Assembly: GCA_964471535.1 (NCBI GenBank)
Contig: CAYYHA010000271.1
Coordinates: 1-5,045, forward strand
From: CAYYHA01 sp964471535
GTDB taxonomy: Bacteria; Myxococcota; Myxococcia; SLRQ01
Direction: 5' to 3'
DNA length: 5,045 bases
The notes beneath the pieces are model-generated. The model saw nothing but the letters and a program-made list of their open reading frames with translations. It was not told where the DNA came from and searched no databases. The position numbers and the translations under genes are program-made. Shown here in pieces: positions 1 to 5,045 of the stretch. Position 1 is the first letter of the stretch. Every line of letters begins with the position of its first letter.

Positions 1-262
1 AGGCCCACCGCACCGAGAGACCGTCCCGCCCCCCCACGAGGGTGAGCAACGGATCCCAGCCGAGGAAGGAGTAGGCCGCCCAGCGCTCGCCCCCTTGCAC
101 CGACTCGAGGAGGAAGGCGGGACCGGTGGGGGCGAGCTTGAGGAAGGCGCTCACGGGGGTCTCGAGATCGGCGAGGACCTCGGTCCACACGGGGACGACC
201 GCACCCGGCGTGGCCAGGGCGCGGAACGCTGCGAGATCGGGGGTGACCGGCGGCGGCGCCAC
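1..262 (-). CDS. trpE: Anthranilate synthase component I, N-terminal part (runs off the left edge)
   Basis: Encodes the start of the large subunit of anthranilate synthase, which with the glutamine amidotransferase TrpG converts chorismate to anthranilate, the first committed step of tryptophan synthesis, in the cytoplasm. Only 87 codons are visible. They carry the family's N-terminal signature: TPVSAFLKL at about residues 35-43, then FLLESVQGGERW at 50-61 and YSFLG at 64-68. The LLES motif (51-54) is known in TrpE as part of the allosteric tryptophan site, so feedback inhibition is expected. I chose the GTG at 262-260 because a purine-rich GGAGGGAG (279-272) lies 9 bases upstream and the protein then begins as TrpE usually does. 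An in-frame TTG at 298 lies upstream of that site and is less likely. The gene diverges from the paralogue at 471. The chorismate-binding catalytic domain is outside the window. PabB is an alternative, but the N-terminal signature favours TrpE. Confidence 0.86.
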   Translation of the reverse strand, partial: MAPPPVTPDLAAFRALATPGAVVPVWTEVLADLETPVSAFLKLAPTGPAFLLESVQGGERWAAYSFLGWDPLLTLVGGRDGLSVRWA

Positions 263-377
263 GCGGCGGTTCTCCCTCCCCCGTCCCTTCGGTGTCAACG
301 CAGGGGCCGGCGGGGGGCGGCGGCACCGGTCCCCCACGGCAGCGGGCCGACGCGGTCTGTTTCCGAGGGCGGGAGGC

Positions 378-386
378 TGCTAGGCT
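378..386 (+). promoter_or_regulatory. Candidate extended -10 promoter element for the first arrestin-like gene
   Basis: TGCTAGGCT fits the extended -10 pattern TGnTAnnnT of sigma-70 promoters. It lies about 80 bases before the start codon at 471 and would put transcription start near 392. No convincing -35 hexamer is seen 16-18 bases upstream. In such GC-rich DNA the match could be chance. Confidence 0.28.
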
Positions 387-390
387 CCGT

Positions 391-400
391 CCGGTACCGG
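391..400. promoter_or_regulatory. 10-bp perfect palindrome CCGGTACCGG, possible operator
   Basis: CCGGTACCGG is its own reverse complement. It sits just downstream of the candidate -10, where the transcription start would fall, which is a typical repressor position. A related ACCGGT-rich inverted repeat lies in front of the second paralogue at 1751-1777. No regulator can be named. Confidence 0.25.
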
Positions 401-470
401 CCGGCTCCGGGGGGCCGCTGGCGCCCGGCGCCCCAAGTCGACCGCGTCGCCGCAGGCGACCGAGGAGGCC

Positions 471-1640
471 ATGGAGGCGGAGCTTCGCATCGAATTGGAC
501 GCGCCCGGAGCGGTCCGGGTGGGCGAGACGCTCACCGGTCGCCTTGCCATCGCTGCGCCGGCGGAGGAAGTGCGCGTCCACCGGGTGCAGCTGCAGCTTC
601 TTCGCCGGGCCGTGAAGCGGCGCGGAGCCGGAAAGGGTCAGTTGCACGTGCGCCGCGTCGCCCAGAAGGTGCTGCCGGGGCTTCGCCTGGCCCCCGGTGC
701 ACCGCCCGAGGCGATCCCGTTTACGCTTGGCATCCCCCGCGGCGAGGTGCCGAGCCACGGCGGACGCCTCTTCGACGTGGAGTGGGAGGTTCAGGCGCGA
801 CTGGTCGGCGACGAAGGCGGCGAGGTGGTCGCGGGGCAGCCTGTACAGGTGCACCCCGAGCAGGCGCCCGAGCCCACCGCTCCCCCGGCCGGATGGGATC
901 TTCCCCGCGAGGCACTGCAGGGCCCCTGGGGCGAGGCGGTGAAGGTACTCTTGAGCCTGGTCTTCGTCGCCGCCTGCTTCGGCGGCGTGTGGAAGGTCTG
1001 GGCGGACTCGACCGTTGGCGTCCTCCCGGCTCTGGTGTGGACCGTGGTGCTCGTCCCCGTCGGTCTGCTGATGCTCGCTGCCGGCGCGGCCGCGGCGATC
1101 ACGTTCGTCCACCGGCTTCGCTTTCGCGGGAGCCGGATCACCGTGGACTCGCAGGTGGTCCGCGCAGGAGAGACGGTGGCGCTGCGGGTGCAGCTCTGTC
1201 TCGACCGCGAGGCAAAGCTCGAGGCGTGCCGCGCCGTCCTCCGGGCGAAGGAGTTCTTCGTCTACGAGGACGAGGGTCCGAGTGATACGGATATCGACCG
1301 CGAGATCACGGACGAGGTCACCGCGCTCATCGAACGCTTCGATCTCTTGGAGGCGCATCCTCCACCGCCCGCGCGGCGTCAGGGCATGAGCGCATGGGTC
1401 GACATTCGCTTCCCCCTCCCCATTCCCGACGAGATCCCTTTTCCGTCGCGGAGTGGTCCCTTCGGCTTTGCGTGGTCGGTGGAGGTGATCGCGCGGCTCG
1501 ACGATGGCACCGAGTGGTCGGAGACCCTGCCCCTGTGGGTGCAGCCGGCGGAGCCGACGGGTGCCGCGTCACAGGACCCGCCGGCACGGAACCCGCTACC
1601 CCAGGGTGTGGCGGGCGGCTCCAGTGCGGCACAGCGGTAA
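471..1640 (+). CDS. Membrane-anchored arrestin-like protein, first paralogue
   Basis: A 389-residue protein of unknown function. Residues 1-130 look like an arrestin/Spo0M-type beta-sandwich: alternating beta-strand hydrophobicity, a strand-turn GExLxGRL (18-25), and FDVEWEVQARL (101-111). A conserved juxtamembrane stretch, PAGWDLPREALQGPWGEAVK (139-158), leads to two hydrophobic helices at about 157-177 and 185-213. The connecting loop is short and not basic, while HRLRFRGSR follows helix 2, so by the positive-inside rule both large domains should be cytoplasmic. Residues 220-360 form a second beta-rich domain starting TVDSQVVRAGETVAL, again arrestin-like, and ending DDGTEWSETLPLWVQPAE. A Pro/Ala-rich tail of about 28 residues is absent from the paralogue. 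Residues 264-285 are strongly acidic. The start follows GAGGAGG at 462-468, spaced tightly. The coding assignment is firm. The fold is my inference from pattern; a generic two-TM beta-sandwich protein is the alternative. Confidence 0.8.
   Translation: MEAELRIELDAPGAVRVGETLTGRLAIAAPAEEVRVHRVQLQLLRRAVKRRGAGKGQLHVRRVAQKVLPGLRLAPGAPPEAIPFTLGIPRGEVPSHGGRLFDVEWEVQARLVGDEGGEVVAGQPVQVHPEQAPEPTAPPAGWDLPREALQGPWGEAVKVLLSLVFVAACFGGVWKVWADSTVGVLPALVWTVVLVPVGLLMLAAGAAAAITFVHRLRFRGSRITVDSQVVRAGETVALRVQLCLDREAKLEACRAVLRAKEFFVYEDEGPSDTDIDREITDEVTALIERFDLLEAHPPPPARRQGMSAWVDIRFPLPIPDEIPFPSRSGPFGFAWSVEVIARLDDGTEWSETLPLWVQPAEPTGAASQDPPARNPLPQGVAGGSSAAQR
1497..1554 (+). repeat. 58-bp near-identical block, copy 1 (3' end of first paralogue)
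   Basis: Encodes LDDGTEWSETLPLWVQPAE plus one base. It matches 2863-2920 at 56 of 58 bases, differing only at GAT/GAC and GTG/GTA, both silent. The paralogues are much less alike elsewhere at the DNA level. Confidence 0.9.
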
Positions 1641-1827
1641 CGGCACAGCGCCAAGGCATCCCGGCACCGGCACCGCGACAGAGATGCGGCGTGCGGCCGG
1701 CGCAGCGGCGCCGGTCGTCAGATCCACCGGGGGCGGGGTAGTCTACGGACACCGGTCATGGGGTCACCGGTCCGGTGGCTCCCTCGCAGCCTGCCGGCGG
1801 CTGTGAGCTACGACGAGGAGACATCGG
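1641..1827. other. Spacer between the two paralogues
   Basis: This 187-base spacer has no credible coding sequence. The size suggests the second paralogue may have its own promoter. A weak -10-like TAGTCT lies at 1739-1744 with no good -35. It is followed by ACCGGT at 1751-1756 and 1766-1771. I see no hairpin with a T run, so read-through from the first gene remains possible. Confidence 0.55.
1765..1777. promoter_or_regulatory. Inverted repeat CACCGG-T-CCGGTG, possible operator
   Basis: CACCGGTCCGGTG has perfect 6-bp arms around one base. A direct copy of ACCGGT lies 15 bases upstream at 1751-1756. The one-base loop is too small for an RNA hairpin of full arm length, so a DNA-binding dyad is more natural than a terminator. 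It lies about 20 bases after a weak -10-like TAGTCT and 50 bases before the start codon at 1828. Confidence 0.25.
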
Positions 1828-2946
1828 ATGGATGCGTTCGTGGGCATCTACCCGGAGGAGGGGCAGCGAGTACACCTTGGGGGTGAGGTGGCGGGCCGAG
1901 TGGAGGTCGAGGCCTACCGCCCCCTCGAGCTGTCGCGAGTGGAAGTCTCGTTGGTGCGCCGCGCGAAGCTGAAGAGGCTAAGCGAGGGGCTCCCGGTGGC
2001 CGAGGTCGCGACCGTGGCAAAAGAGACCCTGCCCGGCTTGCGGCATGCCCCGGGGCAGCCGCCGCTGCAGGCGCCCTTTCGCCTCGCCCTTCCCGACGGC
2101 GAGATCCCGACCTACACCGGTCCGCTCTTCGACGTCGTGTGGGAGATCCATGCGCGGATCTACATCAAGGGGCGGCGCGACATCACCGCGGTGGAGACGC
2201 TGCACGTCGACCCCAACCCCCATCCCCCCCTTCGGCCACCGCCCGCCGGATGGGACGCACCCAGGGAGGTCCTGCATGGCACCTGGGGCGAGGCGATGAA
2301 GGGCTTCATCGGCCTTGCCTTCGCAATCATCTGCTTCGTCGGGATCTGGGTGATGTGGACTGGCAAGCCGGCGGACTCCTTCTTCCACTCGCTGATGCGT
2401 GCACCGCTGTACCTCGGCATGGGTCTGCTCGGGGTCATCTGCCTGCTGGCCGCACTCGTTTCCGCCGTGACCTTCGTCCATCGAGTGCGCATGCGCGGCA
2501 CCCGCGCCACGGTCGATCCAAAGATCGTGCGTCCGGGCGAGACCACCTACCTGTCGATCCACGTGCGCAGCCTGCGGGACGCGCAGCTGGCGCGGTGTGA
2601 GGCGAAGCTCATCGGCAAGGCATTCTTCCGCGCGCGCCAGAAGAACGAAACCACCCGGCCGGCTGAGGACGTGTGGCACGAAAAGACCATCTTCGAGCAA
2701 CGCTATGACCTGCTGGCTGGCCAGAGGCGCCGGGCGGTCCGGCGTGAGGCGGGGATGCTCATCTTCGACACGGACCTCCCCATCAACCTGCCGCGGGGGA
2801 TCCGTTGGCCCTCCCGCGGAGGACGTTTCGGCTTCACCTGGTCGCTGGAAGTACTGGCCGCCCTCGACGACGGCACCGAGTGGTCGGAGACCCTGCCCCT
2901 GTGGGTACAGCCGGCGGAGCGCGCCGGCCTCGCTGCTGCCTCGTAG
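1828..2946 (+). CDS. Membrane-anchored arrestin-like protein, second paralogue
   Basis: A 372-residue homologue of the protein at 471-1640, with the same architecture. Residues 1-130 form a beta-rich N-domain, including GGEVAGRVEVE (18-28), LPGLRHAPG (68-76) and FDVVWEIHARI (101-111). The juxtamembrane motif is PAGWDAPREVLHGTWGEAMK (139-158). Transmembrane helices lie at about 159-178 and 192-217. HRVRMRGTR after helix 2 predicts cytoplasmic N- and C-domains. The second beta-rich domain begins TVDPKIVRPGETTYL and ends DDGTEWSETLPLWVQPAE. The two proteins align without gaps from about residue 67 through the first helix, so GW falls at 141-142 in both. The segment at 267-290 is mixed-charge here but acidic in the paralogue, and the long Pro/Ala tail is missing. 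The start is supported by GAGGAG (1815-1820), 7 bases upstream. A role as membrane scaffold or adaptor is inferred from the arrestin-like fold; no catalytic motif is visible. Confidence 0.82.
   Translation: MDAFVGIYPEEGQRVHLGGEVAGRVEVEAYRPLELSRVEVSLVRRAKLKRLSEGLPVAEVATVAKETLPGLRHAPGQPPLQAPFRLALPDGEIPTYTGPLFDVVWEIHARIYIKGRRDITAVETLHVDPNPHPPLRPPPAGWDAPREVLHGTWGEAMKGFIGLAFAIICFVGIWVMWTGKPADSFFHSLMRAPLYLGMGLLGVICLLAALVSAVTFVHRVRMRGTRATVDPKIVRPGETTYLSIHVRSLRDAQLARCEAKLIGKAFFRARQKNETTRPAEDVWHEKTIFEQRYDLLAGQRRRAVRREAGMLIFDTDLPINLPRGIRWPSRGGRFGFTWSLEVLAALDDGTEWSETLPLWVQPAERAGLAAAS
2863..2920 (+). repeat. 58-bp near-identical block, copy 2 (3' end of second paralogue)
   Basis: Partner of 1497-1554, with 56 of 58 bases identical and both differences silent. 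It encodes the shared closing motif of the second beta-rich domain. Confidence 0.9.
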
Positions 2947-2999
2947 GCGAGCCAGGCCTCCGGCAGAAGGCAGATCGTCCCCAGCGGGCGCGGCAGCCA

Positions 3000-3008
3000 T
3001 GCTAGGGT
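3000..3008 (+). promoter_or_regulatory. Candidate extended -10 element before the receiver gene
   Basis: TGCTAGGGT fits TGnTAnnnT and resembles the element at 378-386. It would give a leader of only about 10 bases before the ATG at 3026, or a start near the upstream ATG at 3015. No -35 match is seen. The 79-base gap after the stop at 2946 also allows co-transcription with the upstream gene. Confidence 0.22.
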
Positions 3009-3028
3009 GAGGCGATGGTGAGGCCATG
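3007..3028 (+). repeat. 11-bp tandem duplication of the ribosome-binding site and start codon
   Basis: GTGAGGCGATG (3007-3017) is followed at once by GTGAGGCCATG (3018-3028), with one mismatch. Each copy holds a GTGAGG ribosome-binding sequence and an ATG. The second ATG opens the receiver gene. The first ATG (3015) opens a four-codon reading frame, M-V-R-P, whose TGA (3027-3029) overlaps the receiver start as ATGA. This arrangement could couple or dampen receiver translation. Confidence 0.75.
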
Positions 3029-3412
3029 AATCCGTGGGTGCTCATCGTCGACGACGATGCGGAGTTCGGGCGCCTCCTCGCCCGGCGCATCGAGGCGCGT
3101 CATCGGAACCTTCGCTGCCAGGTGTGCAGCTCGCCCACCGATGCCCTCGAGGTGTTGAGTGAGGACTATGCGCTCCTCCTCGTCGATCTGGACATGCCCG
3201 AACTCGACGGGGCCGAATTCCTCGAGGCCGCGGTCGCCGCCGGGGTCCCGCGCTCGCGGATCGTCATCCACAGCAGCCACACCGCTGAGGATCTGCATGC
3301 GCGCTTCGACCTCGGCGAGTGCCTGGCGGTGATCAACAAGCTCGACCGGGCCCAGCAGGCGGCGTTGGACCTGATCCTGGCAGAGGTGGACCGGCGGGCC
3401 GCCCAGAGCTGA
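3026..3412 (+). CDS. Stand-alone CheY-like response-regulator receiver protein
   Basis: A 128-residue cytoplasmic protein consisting of one receiver (REC) domain, the usual length for CheY/Spo0F-type proteins, with no output domain. It should accept phosphate on an aspartate from a histidine kinase and act by binding a partner. Visible features are strand 1 VLIVDDD with the acidic metal pocket at D9-D11, the phospho-acceptor D54 in VDLDMPELDG, a switch Ser at S83 (or S84) in IVIHSSH, and the conserved Lys K105 in VINKL. The Pro that normally follows this Lys is replaced by Leu. The start at 3026 gives a normal strand 1, and GGTGAGG (3017-3023) lies just upstream. No histidine kinase is in the window, so its partner is unknown. 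It is co-directional with the paralogues, 79 bases after the second, and converges with the cyclase. Confidence 0.9.
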   Translation: MNPWVLIVDDDAEFGRLLARRIEARHRNLRCQVCSSPTDALEVLSEDYALLLVDLDMPELDGAEFLEAAVAAGVPRSRIVIHSSHTAEDLHARFDLGECLAVINKLDRAQQAALDLILAEVDRRAAQS

Positions 3413-3420
3413 TACGGGGC

Positions 3421-3433
3421 GGTGGGGCCCACC
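3421..3433 (+). terminator. Possible GC hairpin terminator after the receiver gene
   Basis: GGTGGGGCCCACC folds as a five-pair GC-rich stem with a GGC loop, 8 bases after the receiver stop codon. The position suits a terminator, but no T tract follows, so it could be an RNA-stabilising hairpin or chance in GC-rich DNA. Confidence 0.28.
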
Positions 3434-3504
3434 CGAGCGCTCCGGTCCTGGTTGCGCCCCCCGCGGGGATCCGCTCCGAACCGGGAATCGGGTGGGGGTA
3501 TTCG

Positions 3505-3536
3505 GGTGCGACCTGCCCCGGGTACGACCTGCCCCG
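3505..3536. repeat. 16-bp tandem repeat, two copies
   Basis: GGTGCGACCTGCCCCG (3505-3520) is followed directly by GGTACGACCTGCCCCG (3521-3536), with one mismatch. It lies between convergent genes. Function is unknown; replication slippage or a paired protein-binding site are both possible. Confidence 0.85.
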
Positions 3537-3588
3537 CAGCCCGGGGGCCACCGATGCCGCCGACTGCGGCCAGCGGCCGGCGCCTGGC

Positions 3589-5045
3589 TCACTTGCTCAG
3601 CTGCGTGTACACCCCGGTCCAGCCCGGAGGCACCACGCCACCCAAGGCCTCGAGCCGCTCGAGGTGCACCGCCGCCGGCCCGTCGTCGGGGTTCGCCGTG
3701 AGGAAGGCCTCGAACTCGGCCCGCGCCTGAGCGAAGGCGCCGGCCCGCAGCGCCGAAAGCCCGGCGTCCCAGCGCTCCATGGCGGCCGCCGGAGCCGTGC
3801 GCAGCTCGTAGACCGCCACCGGGGCCTCCTTCCCCTTCACCTGCACCCGGTCGATCTCGCGGAAGACGAAGGACCCTTGGGCCGCCGCCACCGTCGCCTC
3901 CCCCACCAGCACCTGGCACCGGTAGGTCTTGCACAGCCCCTCGAGGCGGGAGGCGAGGTTCACCGCGTCGCCCACCACCGTGTAGTCGAAGCGCTCCTCG
4001 GAGCCCATGTTGCCCACCGCCATCGGGCCGGTGTTGATCCCGATGCCGATCCGGAGCGCGGCCCCCGCCCACGCCGGGGTCCGGCGCACCGACTCCAGGG
4101 CCCGGAGCATCGCTAGGGCGGTCTCGAGGGCACGGTCGGCATGGGCTTCGGTCTCCACCGGCGCGCCGTACACGGCCATCACCGCATCGCCGATGTACTT
4201 GTCGAGGTAGCCCCCGTGGTCGAGAACCGCACGGGTCATGGGGGTGAGATAGGTGTTGAGCCGCTCGACCAGGACCTCCGGTTCGAGACGCTCGGACAGG
4301 TGTGTGAAGTCGCGGATGTCCGAGAAGAGCACCGTGAGCACCCGCCGCTCGCCGCCCAAGCGAACCCGCTCGGGCTCACGCACCAAGACCTCGATGAGCG
4401 CGTCGTTGAGGTAGTGGGAGAAGGTCTCGCGCAAGCGGGCCCGCTGCCGCCCCTCGCGGCGCCACCACGCCGCCAGTGTCACCGGCAAAACCAGCCCGGC
4501 CGCGGCGTAGGGCCCCACCACCGGCACCCACCAGGCCCAGGCGAGCGCCGCCACCGCCCCGCCCCCCCAGAGCGCCACCAGCAGCAACAGACCCGCGATG
4601 CGGGGCGCCAGGGACAGACGCTTCCATCCCACCCACACGGTCACGAGGAGGCCGGCGAGGAGCGTCGCCAGGGCATCGACCATCGGCGGACTGCGGCGGA
4701 GCCGGCGCCCGTTCAACAGGCCTTCGACGGCCTGCGCATGCAGCTCCACCCCGGGCATGCGCCCGAACGGTGTGGACACCGAGTCGTGGGCGAGGTGGGA
4801 GATTCCGAGGAGCACCACCTTGTCCCGGAGCCGCGCTGCCCCCCGCCCCTCGAGGAGGTCCACGGCCGAGACGGCGGGCATCGTCCCGCCCGGCCCGAGG
4901 AAGTCGATCCACCACCGGCCGTCGGGCCCCAAAGGCACGGCGCGCTCGCCGAGACGCAGCCGGCCCTCGGGGCCCAGGTAGCCGAGCCGCCCCCGCGAGA
5001 TCCCCCAGGCTTGGGCCGCCATCTGCACGGCGAAGGGCACGTACG
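3589..5045 (-). CDS. CHASE2-domain class III adenylate cyclase (5' end outside the window)
   Basis: A membrane cyclase that converts ATP to cAMP in response to an extracytoplasmic signal. Residues are numbered from the GTG at 5040. Residues 1-118 are the end of a CHASE2 sensor domain (AVDLLEGRGAARLRDKVVLLG at about 59-79, then STPFGRMPGVELHAQAVEGLL). Three membrane helices follow at about 120-138, 146-168 and 171-191. The cytoplasmic catalytic domain spans about 230-415. Metal-binding D241 (FSDIRDF) and D285 (YIGDAVMA) are present, as are adenine-selecting K281 and T354 and transition-state N361 and R365 (VNLASR). Lys plus Thr at the purine positions points to an active adenylate, class IIIb-type, enzyme. 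A TPR-like helical tail covers about 420-466, ending PPGWTGVYTQLSK. The reading frame continues upstream of 5040 (a Tyr codon precedes the GTG) and the sensor is incomplete, so the true start lies beyond the window. It converges with the receiver gene. Confidence 0.93.
   Translation of the reverse strand, partial: YVPFAVQMAAQAWGISRGRLGYLGPEGRLRLGERAVPLGPDGRWWIDFLGPGGTMPAVSAVDLLEGRGAARLRDKVVLLGISHLAHDSVSTPFGRMPGVELHAQAVEGLLNGRRLRRSPPMVDALATLLAGLLVTVWVGWKRLSLAPRIAGLLLLVALWGGGAVAALAWAWWVPVVGPYAAAGLVLPVTLAAWWRREGRQRARLRETFSHYLNDALIEVLVREPERVRLGGERRVLTVLFSDIRDFTHLSERLEPEVLVERLNTYLTPMTRAVLDHGGYLDKYIGDAVMAVYGAPVETEAHADRALETALAMLRALESVRRTPAWAGAALRIGIGINTGPMAVGNMGSEERFDYTVVGDAVNLASRLEGLCKTYRCQVLVGEATVAAAQGSFVFREIDRVQVKGKEAPVAVYELRTAPAAAMERWDAGLSALRAGAFAQARAEFEAFLTANPDDGPAAVHLERLEALGGVVPPGWTGVYTQLSK

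Larger units (their letters stand above)
263..470. other. Divergent intergenic spacer between trpE and the first arrestin-like gene
   Basis: This 208-base spacer must hold the promoters for both trpE (minus) and the gene at 471 (plus). It is very GC-rich, with G runs around 310-320. I see a candidate plus-strand extended -10 at 378-386 and a perfect palindrome at 391-400. On the minus side I see the trpE Shine-Dalgarno site and a TTGACA string at 298-293 without a matching -10. I found no leader peptide with tandem Trp codons and no terminator hairpin with a T run, so the sequence does not show classical trp attenuation. Confidence 0.6.
3413..3588. other. Convergent intergenic region
   Basis: This 176-base gap lies between the 3' ends of the receiver and cyclase genes and has no credible gene. 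It is rich in GC symmetry: a hairpin at 3421-3433, a palindrome CCCCGCGGGG at 3459-3468, a 16-bp tandem repeat at 3505-3536, and a weak five-base stem at 3569-3573/3584-3588 beside the cyclase stop. None has a T run, so termination is not clearly intrinsic on either strand. Confidence 0.6.

Noticed and set aside
293..298. Perfect -35 hexamer TTGACA on the minus strand before trpE
   Set aside because: The -10 position at 17-bp spacing reads GGAGAA, which overlaps the ribosome-binding site and would start transcription at the start codon. It is probably chance.
263..470. trp attenuator or leader peptide
   Set aside because: No short frame with tandem Trp codons and no alternative hairpins followed by a T run were seen upstream of trpE.
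95..1285. Long plus-strand open frame of 396 codons overlapping the first paralogue
   Set aside because: Its translation is Arg/Gly/Pro-rich with no domain pattern. It overlaps trpE antisense and the real gene in another frame; stop-poor frames are expected at this GC content.
1978..3090. Minus-strand open frame of 370 codons opposite the second paralogue
   Set aside because: Low-information composition and no recognisable fold. It lies antisense to a well-supported gene with a Shine-Dalgarno site and a homologue next door.
3569..3588. Hairpin beside the cyclase stop as an intrinsic terminator
   Set aside because: Only five pairs (GCCAG/CTGGC) with a ten-base loop and no T run on the minus strand.
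3002..4072. Minus-strand open frame of 356 codons across the cyclase 3' end and receiver gene
   Set aside because: It reads the cyclase DNA in a shifted frame, giving Gly/Arg-rich text, and crosses the receiver antisense. The true cyclase frame holds all catalytic motifs.
3589..5040. GTG at 5040 as the true cyclase start
   Set aside because: The frame stays open to the window edge, and the sequence at 5040 is already inside the CHASE2 domain, so the gene begins outside the window.

Overview
The window comes from a very GC-rich bacterium. Gene spacing, Shine-Dalgarno sites and strong G/C preference at third codon positions are all bacterial. The partial TrpE most resembles, from memory, the type seen in the former Deltaproteobacteria (Myxococcota/Desulfuromonadota-like lineages), but this placement is weak inference and no rRNA or other taxonomic marker is present.

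Layout. At the left edge (1-262, minus strand) is the first 87 codons of trpE, anthranilate synthase component I, leaving the window. A 208-base divergent spacer follows. Two plus-strand paralogues come next, at 471-1640 (389 aa) and 1828-2946 (372 aa). Each seems to be a beta-rich, arrestin-like cytoplasmic domain, a two-helix membrane hairpin, and a second beta-rich domain. Their closing segments are almost identical in DNA. A stand-alone CheY-like receiver protein follows at 3026-3412; its translation start lies in an 11-bp tandem duplication. At the right edge (3589-5045, minus strand) is most of a CHASE2-type class III adenylate cyclase, converging on the receiver gene, with its N-terminus outside the window. 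The convergent gap holds a 16-bp tandem repeat and several GC palindromes.

How the genes may work together. TrpE is tryptophan biosynthesis and probably unrelated to the rest. The cyclase makes cAMP from ATP in response to an extracytoplasmic signal. The receiver is a phosphorylation switch with no output domain. The paralogue pair has the look of membrane-anchored adaptor or scaffold proteins. A membrane signalling neighbourhood is possible, but only proximity supports it. The paralogous pair is the part of the window most likely to be undescribed.
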